In this document: one piece after another, positions 1 through 4,766 of the stretch | Layout: every line of letters begins with the position of its first letter | Position numbering within the stretch: the first letter of the stretch is position 1 | Assembly (NCBI GenBank): GCA_040758525.1 | Contig: JBFLVQ010000503.1 | Coordinates: 1-7,015 of the forward strand | Length of the DNA stretch: 7,015 nt | Direction: 5' to 3' | DNA from: JBFLVQ01 sp040758525 | GTDB taxonomy: Bacteria; Acidobacteriota; Blastocatellia; Chloracidobacteriales; JADJPF01 | Notes under the pieces: generated by a model | The model's input: the letters and a program-made list of their open reading frames with translations, nothing else | What the model was told of the DNA's origin: nothing | Database searches by the model: none | Made by a program: the position numbers and the translations under genes

Positions 1-435
1 AGCCAGGAATTGGGACGTAGCGGCAATTTCCAGGGCGCAAACATAAGTTCGGTGCTGCCACCAACGGAATCCCCAAATGTTACCGGCAATTCCCAACTCA
101 GCTTTACCCGGGCTCAACCACCAACCGATTCCCCTGTTTCTAACTCAACTGGACGCACAGTTCGATCTGGCAAAGGATATAGGATTACAGATACGCCCGC
201 GTTGACAGTATCGGCAAATGCGCCCAGTGATGATCAACTTTTTGATTTTGCTACTGGCGATAATCAAAATCGCAACATACGCACTTATCTAGATCGAGAC
301 CCGGCTGCTAATAAAGCAGTCTCGGCAATCCAGAGTGCCAATCGCGAGATTGGTTCACCAGATCAAGAACCACAACTAGATCAGGCTTCCCTACTCCGCC
401 TTGACGAAATTGCCAAGGAATTATTTCGACGTTGA
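1..435 (+). CDS. 3' end of unrecognised gene, Pro/Ser/Thr-rich
   Basis: The frame is open from the first base of the window to a TGA at 433-435, so this is most likely the C-terminal 144 residues of a longer protein. The in-frame TTG at 10 has no ribosome binding site in view and I do not take it as a start. The first 60 or so visible residues are low complexity, rich in Pro, Ser, Thr, Asn and Gly, and contain an imperfect 20-residue repeat around PPTESP and PPTDSP. The rest is polar and acidic, with many Asp, Asn and Gln, and ends in a probable charged helix (LLRLDEIAKELFRR). There are no membrane segments and no cysteines. I do not recognise a family. The gene converges on the sigma factor to its right, so the two need not be related. 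A coding frame is likely from its length and amino-acid make-up; the function is unknown. Confidence 0.6.
   Translation, partial: SQELGRSGNFQGANISSVLPPTESPNVTGNSQLSFTRAQPPTDSPVSNSTGRTVRSGKGYRITDTPALTVSANAPSDDQLFDFATGDNQNRNIRTYLDRDPAANKAVSAIQSANREIGSPDQEPQLDQASLLRLDEIAKELFRR
58..134 (+). repeat. Imperfect direct repeat inside the first gene
   Basis: A 17-bp unit at 58-74 (CCACCAACGGAATCCCC) recurs at 118-134 with two mismatches, exactly 60 bp later. The spacing keeps the reading frame, so the protein carries PPTESP and then PPTDSP 20 residues apart. It looks like a short internal duplication in a disordered linker. Confidence 0.55.
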
Positions 436-447
436 ATCTCCTTTTCA

Positions 448-493
448 ACCATAGCAGGCACAGAGGGAAATAGTCCACTGTGCCCTCTATGGT
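448..493. terminator. Long hairpin between convergent genes
   Basis: ACCATAG (448-454) pairs with CTATGGT (487-493), and GGCACAG (457-463) pairs with CTGTGCC (478-484). Two mismatched base pairs separate the stems and the loop is 14 nt. It fills the 61-bp gap between a plus-strand stop at 435 and a minus-strand stop at 497, where a shared bidirectional terminator is expected. Neither strand has a clear T tract after the stem, so it may instead act in Rho-dependent ending or protect the 3' end of a transcript. Confidence 0.5.
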
Positions 494-496
494 AAT

Positions 497-1084
497 TTAG
501 TGCTTCACAGCACGCTGGCGTGTCTCGCGAAAAGTCAGTTTAAGGTTGCGTAGAGCATTCTGTAGATGTGAACGTACTTGATCGTAGCTAATCCCCAACT
601 CTGCTGCGATCTCATCATACTTCATCCCATCCCAATAGAATTTAAGACAGCAGATACGCTGCATACTGTTGAGTCGATTTAGTGCAGAAGAAAGAATCTC
701 TATACGTTCATTAAGAAGCAATGAGCTATCTAGATCAATTTTAGCAATCAGCTCTTTAGGTACTTCATCGACTTCGACCTGATTATTCAAGGCTTCATGG
801 CGGTGCCTGAGCAGCTTTAGACACTGATTACCAACACAACGATAGAGCCAGGAACTGAATTTTGCATCTGCGCGTGGCTGGTAGTTATCCAGCGCATTGC
901 CCATTAGTGCGATAAATATATCTTGAACGATCTCTTCGGCTTCTCCAGAGTTCTGTAGAAACTTCAGTGCCCACCAGTACACTTTCTTCGCATATCTGCG
1001 ATAGAGTTCTTCAATAAGAACTGAATCACGTTGCTGTTTGAACTTTTCAATAAGTTCTATGTCACCCAGATGCGCCAGGTTCAT
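497..1084 (-). CDS. ECF-type sigma-70 family RNA polymerase sigma factor
   Basis: This 195-residue protein is a group 4 (ECF) sigma factor that would direct RNA polymerase to a specific set of promoters. Region 2 lies at about residues 22-95, with core-binding and -10-reading motifs around GEAEEIVQDIFIAL (47-60) and FSSWLYRC (77-84). Region 4 lies at about 127-182, with a helix-turn-helix at YDEIAAELGISYDQVRSHL (156-174) that would read the -35 element. Regions 1 and 3 are absent and the length is usual for the class. The ATG at 1084 has only a weak AAGG upstream. No anti-sigma gene lies beside it: downstream is the convergent first gene and upstream the divergent CHI-like gene. Its region 4 differs clearly from that of the second sigma factor at the right edge. 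The family is certain; the regulon and trigger are unknown. Confidence 0.93.
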   Translation of the reverse strand: MNLAHLGDIELIEKFKQQRDSVLIEELYRRYAKKVYWWALKFLQNSGEAEEIVQDIFIALMGNALDNYQPRADAKFSSWLYRCVGNQCLKLLRHRHEALNNQVEVDEVPKELIAKIDLDSSLLLNERIEILSSALNRLNSMQRICCLKFYWDGMKYDEIAAELGISYDQVRSHLQNALRNLKLTFRETRQRAVKH

Positions 1085-1120
1085 ATCAACCTTGTCGTAA
1101 GAGTGTTAATGTTACGCAAG

Positions 1121-1129
1121 ATTATAGCA
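1121..1129 (-). promoter_or_regulatory. Extended -10 promoter for the sigma factor gene
   Basis: Read on the minus strand, this is TGCTATAAT, a perfect TATAAT preceded by TGn, the form of an extended -10 element. No good -35 hexamer lies 16-18 nt upstream, which extended -10 promoters tolerate. The sigma ATG is 36 nt away, giving a leader of roughly 30 nt. This looks like a housekeeping promoter rather than an ECF-type one, so there is no sign here of self-activation. Confidence 0.5.
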
Positions 1130-1184
1130 AGCCGCTTACACCCCTGAGAAGTAAGATCCCGCGTATATACAAGAAAAAAAGGGC

Positions 1185-1213
1185 TTGCCATGGTAGACTA
1201 ATCGCGAGAAAAT
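1185..1213 (+). promoter_or_regulatory. Weak candidate promoter for CHI-like/acyltransferase operon
   Basis: TTGCCA (1185-1190) is followed after 17 nt by GAAAAT (1208-1213), about 50 nt before the chosen start. The -10 match is poor, so this is tentative. Some promoter is expected in the 180-bp gap, because the genes on either side diverge. Confidence 0.25.
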
Positions 1214-1253
1214 TTCCCATTGAGTAATTTCCGTATATCCCCAAACCATAGAG

Positions 1254-1259
1254 AAGGAG
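1254..1259 (+). promoter_or_regulatory. Ribosome binding site that sets the CHI-like start
   Basis: AAGGAG lies 5 nt before the ATG at 1265 and only 2 nt before the adjacent in-frame ATG at 1262. The spacing favours 1265. The longer frame from a TTG at 1220 would run through this site and is unlikely to be used. Confidence 0.7.
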
Positions 1260-1264
1260 TAATG

Positions 1265-1870
1265 ATGAATCAGAAACGGTTAAACCTATTTGTGTACGCT
1301 TTTATAATTCTACTAATTGGCTCGCTACCTGTGCTGGCACAGAACGTAAAAGAGCCATCCACAGGTGTGGACTTCCCTGCTCAGGTAAATGTTGGCGGCG
1401 CCAATCTTAAGATCACTGGCACAGGTGTACGGAAACGATTTATCGTCAAAGTCTATGCTATTGCCTCTTATATGGAAGAGAGCAAGATTGACAAGTCACG
1501 TGATCTATACACGCAATTGCTTACCGATGGCCCCACCAAACAGTTGGTATTGCAATTTGTGCGCAGTGTTGATGCTGGTAGTATTCGTGAAGCCTTTCAG
1601 GAAGGACTGAAGAATAATATCCCTAGTTATGACGCCTCTCCTGCTAAGAAAGATGGTGATGCTTTCCTCAATGCGCAGGCCGATGTGAATACCAACGATC
1701 AGGTTGTCTTGCGTTGGTCGCAAGGAGGCAAACTGGAACTTATTATCAAAGGCCAAACCAAAGCTACTTTCCAGAATCCGACACTTGCGCGTGGTGTCTG
1801 GTCCATTTGGCTAGGTGGCTCGCCTATTGATAAGGGCCTTAAAGCGACTTTGATCGCAAACGCAAAATGA
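1265..1870 (+). CDS. Exported chalcone-isomerase-like protein
   Basis: A 201-residue protein with a signal peptide: basic MNQKR, a hydrophobic core at about 8-21, then a probable cleavage site near LPVLAQ (21-26). The mature part matches the bacterial chalcone-isomerase-like fold. GVDFPAQVNVGG (34-45) is followed by GTGVRKRFIVKVYAIASYM (52-70), by LVLQFVRSVDAGSIREAF (94-111), and by the closing signature LARGVWSIWLGGSPIDKGLK (174-193). Bacterial members of this superfamily are mostly uncharacterised. The fold can bind fatty-acid-like ligands in some plant relatives, and flavonoid isomerase activity should not be assumed. It probably acts in the periplasm. It precedes a lipid acyltransferase by 55 bp on the same strand, and a shared transcript is likely. 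A lipid-related role is my inference from that neighbour. I chose the ATG at 1265 by ribosome-binding-site spacing. Confidence 0.85.
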   Translation: MNQKRLNLFVYAFIILLIGSLPVLAQNVKEPSTGVDFPAQVNVGGANLKITGTGVRKRFIVKVYAIASYMEESKIDKSRDLYTQLLTDGPTKQLVLQFVRSVDAGSIREAFQEGLKNNIPSYDASPAKKDGDAFLNAQADVNTNDQVVLRWSQGGKLELIIKGQTKATFQNPTLARGVWSIWLGGSPIDKGLKATLIANAK

Positions 1871-1883
1871 ATGAATAGAAACA

Positions 1884-1918
1884 GGCAAGCCTCGATTCTA
1901 ATAGAATGGAGGCTTGTC
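1884..1918 (+). promoter_or_regulatory. Intergenic hairpin holding the acyltransferase ribosome binding site
   Basis: CAAGCCTC (1886-1893) pairs perfectly with GAGGCTTG (1909-1916). ATTCT (1895-1899) pairs with AGAAT (1903-1907) around a 3-nt loop, with one G/G mismatch between the stems. A G-U and a G-C pair extend the base to 1884 and 1918. The only strong Shine-Dalgarno sequence before the next gene, GGAGG (1908-1912), lies in the 3' arm. There is no T tract after the stem, so a terminator is less likely than translational control or partial attenuation between the two genes. Confidence 0.55.
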
Positions 1919-1925
1919 GCTCTCG

Positions 1926-3314
1926 ATGAATCTTATGGGTAGTAATAGATTCTACTTTTCGCTACTGGTTTTTATACGTCTGATTGTCAACTTCTTCTTT
2001 CGCGAAGTCTCAGTACGTAATGCTCAATTCATTCCCAAGCAAGGACCGTTGCTACTAACGCTCAATCATCCTAACAATCTACTTGATTCTGTGCTAATTG
2101 GCGCAGTAATGCCACGCAAGGTCCATTTTCTTGCTACTGCAATGCTCTTCCGCAACCGTCTTATTGCTGCCTTGCTCAATGCTGCTGGCGCAGTTCCCGT
2201 CTATCGTGCACAAGAGGGTCAAGAAGATCGTCAGCAGAAGAATCAACAGACATTTGCTCGTGTTGTTGAACTGCTACAGACTGGCAATGCAGTTGCTATC
2301 TATCCTGAAGGTGTCACTCATTCCGATCCATTTCTACATAAGATAAAAACTGGCGCAGCGCGTATCGCATTACAAGCAGAAGCCAAACAAAATTTCCAGC
2401 TAGGTCTGAGAATAATGCCGGTAGGGCTCAATTTCCTTACTCGTAAATCCTTCCGCCGACGTGTAACAATCAATTTTGGTTCTCCTAGAGAGATAGGCAA
2501 TTATGCAGACAGCTATCGTACCAGTGAGAGAGATACCGTGTCAGGACTCACTACAGAGCTACAGGAAGCGATGGAGGATCAGATCCTCAATATTGAGCGA
2601 GCCGAACTACAATTACTGATTAAAGAAGTAGAAAAAGTCTATATGGATTATCTTGCCGAGCGACTACGTGCTGAAGGCAAGCCAGAAAGGGCTGAAGATT
2701 TTACGCTCAGGCAGCGAATCATAGAAGCAGTAAATTTCTACTATTGTTATTTTCCTGAGCGTTTTGAACAATTGCGTGATGCGCTACTCAACTATACACG
2801 CCGACGAGATTATCTAAATGTGCCAGAGAAGGCCTTCAAAAGCGAACTACGCGAAGGGTTCTCTTCTGGTCTTTACACTCGATTGTTACTTGAAGGGATA
2901 TTGGGAGCGCCAATATTTCTTTATGGAGCAAGTCAAAACCTATTACCTTATCTGCTGCCACGTCTGCTCAGCCATTTTAATGCACGCAAAGAGACCGATT
3001 ATGCCACGATACGACTGCTAGCCAGTATGTTTGCTTTCCCACTCTTTTATATATTACAGATGTTGTTATGTGCCTATTATTTCAGCCCGCTAGTTGCGTT
3101 CTTTTACCTACTTAGCCTACCGCTCACAGGGATGTATGCAATACGTTACTTGCATGGGATCAAATATTTCAGAAGAAAGATACATATACTCTATCTGTTT
3201 TTAAGTAATCGTAATCTATTGGAGAAATTGGCACAGGATAGAGAGTCAATTATTGCTCAGCTTAATGAAGCGCGTGCAGAGTTCCTAAAGATTACCACTG
3301 GAGAAGTAGTTTAA
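1926..3314 (+). CDS. Membrane lysophospholipid/glycerol-phosphate acyltransferase, PlsC superfamily
   Basis: A 462-residue member of the PlsC/GPAT acyltransferase superfamily, which moves an acyl chain onto glycerol-phosphate or a lysophospholipid at the inner membrane. An N-terminal hydrophobic stretch (about 10-25) precedes the catalytic domain. Visible motifs are the His/Asp block NHPNNLLD (His48, Asp54, so HX5D spacing), GAVPVYR (88-94), the YPEGVTH block (126-132, holding the Glu-Gly of the substrate site) and IMPVGLNF (163-170). A charged, helical middle part follows, then two or three probable membrane helices at about 322-345 and 366-407. This layout resembles the fungal Gat1/Gat2-like branch and its bacterial relatives more than the roughly 250-residue housekeeping PlsC. 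I start it at the ATG at 1926; a TTG at 1914 lies 1 nt after GGAGG, too close for use, while 1926 is 13 nt away. The exact acyl acceptor cannot be told. Confidence 0.85.
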   Translation: MNLMGSNRFYFSLLVFIRLIVNFFFREVSVRNAQFIPKQGPLLLTLNHPNNLLDSVLIGAVMPRKVHFLATAMLFRNRLIAALLNAAGAVPVYRAQEGQEDRQQKNQQTFARVVELLQTGNAVAIYPEGVTHSDPFLHKIKTGAARIALQAEAKQNFQLGLRIMPVGLNFLTRKSFRRRVTINFGSPREIGNYADSYRTSERDTVSGLTTELQEAMEDQILNIERAELQLLIKEVEKVYMDYLAERLRAEGKPERAEDFTLRQRIIEAVNFYYCYFPERFEQLRDALLNYTRRRDYLNVPEKAFKSELREGFSSGLYTRLLLEGILGAPIFLYGASQNLLPYLLPRLLSHFNARKETDYATIRLLASMFAFPLFYILQMLLCAYYFSPLVAFFYLLSLPLTGMYAIRYLHGIKYFRRKIHILYLFLSNRNLLEKLAQDRESIIAQLNEARAEFLKITTGEVV

Positions 3315-3351
3315 AAAGAAAAGCCGGAGAGTGTGGCTATTCACTCTCCGG
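3312..3351 (-). terminator. Intrinsic terminator of the hydrolase gene
   Basis: A perfect 10-bp stem, CCGGAGAGTG (3324-3333) with CACTCTCCGG (3342-3351), has an 8-nt loop. Read on the minus strand the stem is followed by CTTTTCTTTTTAA, a good T tract, so it terminates the hydrolase gene that stops at 3378. The acyltransferase stops at 3314 and would also run into the stem, although no T tract follows on that side. Confidence 0.85.
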
Positions 3352-3377
3352 AAGATGAGGCTTTACGTGAAACCGTA

Positions 3378-4244
3378 TCAATATCCATAAGTGGCGATTA
3401 TATCGCCTAACTTACGATAATCATTACGTCGGTTATGGTGATGGTTTGCCTCTGTATTGTACCAATCTAATCCAGGAGCGCCAGGTTGGTGAGCACTATA
3501 TTGAGCTACCAATCCGTCATCTTCCCCTGGAAGACCAGCTACTCCAGAAACGGCTGCACACCCATAGTCTTCAGCATGTGCGAAATCATTAAAAAGCCCA
3601 TACCCTGCAACAGTATAAAAACCTTTACTGCGCAGATTGTCACGCAACCAATTCTGGTTAGCATAACTCATATTGCTGGTCGTCAAAATCAGTGTTGAAG
3701 GATGATTTTGGTCAAGCAGAGTCAGAATCCAACCAGTAAGAATTGAAGAATCCAAAGTTGCTGCGACATTGGCTGCTTCAGAACCAGCATGCGGGCCCGC
3801 CAGTGTGATCACATGGCTGGTAGCTGCTTGAATGCGATTATAATTCGCACCCTGATAGTTGAAATATGGATCTGTTGAATCTGCATTGCAGAGTATCCAG
3901 CGCATTATCACGCCACCATAACTGTGGGTAATGAAAACCAGTCTCTCGTTGGGATTGGCATTAAGATAGTTATTTACTTGTGCTGATACATCAGCAGCAG
4001 CATCCCAATATCTCAGCCTTCCGTCATAATTAACAAGCAACACTGGCACAGTATTGTTTCGCGAGGAGGCGCGCAACATATCAACGGTCCAGTAGTTGTT
4101 CCTCAAGTCATCTATGGTTGGTTTAGATGAACCTTTGCCATGCACAAAAACCAACGTTACCGCATCTGCTTCCGCAGCAGTAAAGGCAAATATCATCATC
4201 AAAAAGACAAACCCCAAGATGGATCTGCTTAGGCGCAACAGCAT
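3378..4244 (-). CDS. Secreted alpha/beta-hydrolase, esterase/lipase-like
   Basis: A 288-residue protein with a signal peptide: basic MLLRLSR, a hydrophobic core at 9-23, and a likely cleavage after ADA at 26-28. Mature parts fit the alpha/beta-hydrolase fold. LVFVHGKG (31-38) is the usual strand plus oxyanion-hole HG turn. FITHSYGG (104-111) is the nucleophile elbow with Ser108. Asp242 or Asp243 in GEDDGLV and one of His268-270 in ANHHHNRR are good candidates for the rest of the triad. The elbow reads T-H-S-Y-G, so the first Gly of GxSxG is replaced by Thr. Cys120 and Cys229 could form a disulfide outside the cytoplasm. The start is well supported: GGGAGG (4254-4249) lies 4 nt before the ATG. 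The gene stands alone, with its own terminator. The substrate is unknown; an ester or lipid is likely from the family. Confidence 0.85.
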   Translation of the reverse strand: MLLRLSRSILGFVFLMMIFAFTAAEADAVTLVFVHGKGSSKPTIDDLRNNYWTVDMLRASSRNNTVPVLLVNYDGRLRYWDAAADVSAQVNNYLNANPNERLVFITHSYGGVIMRWILCNADSTDPYFNYQGANYNRIQAATSHVITLAGPHAGSEAANVAATLDSSILTGWILTLLDQNHPSTLILTTSNMSYANQNWLRDNLRSKGFYTVAGYGLFNDFAHAEDYGCAAVSGVAGLPGEDDGLVAQYSAHQPGAPGLDWYNTEANHHHNRRNDYRKLGDIIATYGY

Positions 4245-4450
4245 AAGTCCTCCCTATCTTTTCGTGTTTTTAGTGTTGTAGTAAAGTAATTAGCAATTTT
4301 CGGTCCATAAGCGGGCACAAATGGTATGGGTATTAGTAAATATGATTAATTACCAAGGATTTATCGTTTTTTTGTTGTATAAAATATCGGAATCAAAGAA
4401 ATAGCCATTGTATAGGAGATATACAGAATTATGCACCAAAGATTAATTAT

Positions 4451-4478
4451 TTCATATATAAGAGCTTACGAGTGTCAA
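4451..4478 (-). promoter_or_regulatory. Candidate promoter for the secreted hydrolase
   Basis: On the minus strand a perfect -35 hexamer TTGACA (4478-4473) is followed after 16 nt by TATGAA (4456-4451), a moderate -10. Transcription would start near 4444 and give the hydrolase a leader of about 200 nt. The -35 lies within the left arm of an imperfect inverted repeat (4471-4511). Position and sequence support this only moderately; a nearer, weaker promoter is possible. Confidence 0.4.
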
Positions 4479-4511
4479 TAATTTTAACCTACTGTAAAGC
4501 AGTTTAACACT
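4471..4511. repeat. Imperfect inverted repeat over the hydrolase -35
   Basis: AGTGTCAA (4471-4478) and TTAACACT (4504-4511) are inverted copies with 7 of 8 positions matching. A smaller stem, ACTG (4491-4494) with CAGT (4500-4503), lies inside. The left arm covers the candidate -35 hexamer, so this could be an operator. It could equally be a chance feature of AT-rich DNA. Confidence 0.3.
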
Positions 4512-4539
4512 AATAAAGGGTTGGCACCGTAGAGGTTTT

Positions 4540-4623
4540 ATGAAGCAAGATAAGTTAATTGGAGGCGAAATGGGGTTTACCCATATGCACATCAAGCTAA
4601 GTCCTAACCACCGGAAGAAATAG
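4540..4623 (+). CDS. Possible 27-codon small ORF
   Basis: An ATG at 4540 sits 4 nt after AGAGG, and a second in-frame ATG at 4570 sits 4 nt after GGAGG (4561-4565). The frame ends at TAG 4621-4623. The peptide is 27 residues from the first start (MKQDKLIGGEMGFTHMHIKL and seven more) or 17 from the second, and is basic at its end (NHRKK). Well-placed ribosome binding sites are the only support. I recognise no family, and it has no obvious partner, since both flanking genes lie on the other strand. Confidence 0.2.
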   Translation: MKQDKLIGGEMGFTHMHIKLSPNHRKK

Positions 4624-4679
4624 CTAACATCAATTACTGGATGTATTACTACATTTCTAGGGAATGAGGTAAAAAATAC

Positions 4680-4766
4680 ATGCCCATGATAATGAAAAAA
4701 ACCGCTGTAGTTCCTACTCCAATAATGTGTGATGCCGTAGTATTTGGTAAATTACACTTAAACTAG
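4680..4766 (+). CDS. Possible 28-codon small ORF
   Basis: An ATG at 4680 opens a 28-residue frame that ends at TAG 4764-4766, overlapping the stop of the minus-strand TPR gene. The peptide begins MPMIMKKTAVVPTPIMCDAV and contains one Cys. A weak GAGG lies about 10 nt upstream. There is no match to a family I know, and chance is a good explanation. Confidence 0.12.
   Translation: MPMIMKKTAVVPTPIMCDAVVFGKLHLN
4695..4717 (-). terminator. Weak terminator-like hairpin after the TPR gene
   Basis: On the minus strand GTAG and CTAC (4717-4714 and 4710-4707) form a 4-bp stem with a 3-nt loop, followed after AGCGG by seven T residues (4701-4695). It lies about 45 nt past the TPR stop, where a terminator is expected. 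The T tract is good but the stem is too short to be convincing alone. Confidence 0.3.

Larger units (their letters stand above)
4245..4762. other. 518-bp AT-rich gap between two minus-strand genes
   Basis: The hydrolase starts at 4244 and the TPR gene stops at 4763, leaving an unusually long gap for this window. It is visibly richer in A and T than the genes. It holds the hydrolase ribosome binding site, a candidate promoter with an imperfect inverted repeat, a weak terminator-like hairpin and several very short plus-strand ORFs of 16-28 codons. GATTAATTA occurs twice, at 4344-4352 and 4441-4449. I see no tRNA, no insertion sequence ends and no recognisable protein remnant. Confidence 0.6.

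Noticed and set aside
1220..1264. An N-terminal extension of the CHI-like protein from a TTG start
   Set aside because: It would translate through the AAGGAG site and place 15 residues ahead of a normal signal peptide.
4431..4481. A 16-codon plus-strand ORF after AGGAGATATAC
   Set aside because: The AGGAG is 12 nt from the ATG, which is far, and the peptide is too short to judge without conservation data.
4452..4748. A minus-strand frame open for about 98 codons, with an internal ATG at 4592 giving 46 residues
   Set aside because: There is no good ribosome binding site and no start near its beginning. Its composition (Phe, Tyr, Ser, His-rich) is unlike the real genes, and its end overlaps the candidate hydrolase promoter. 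It is most likely chance.
4245..4762. A remnant of a mobile element or a CRISPR array in the long gap
   Set aside because: I found no regularly spaced repeats, no paired terminal inverted repeats with target duplication, and no transposase-like fragment.
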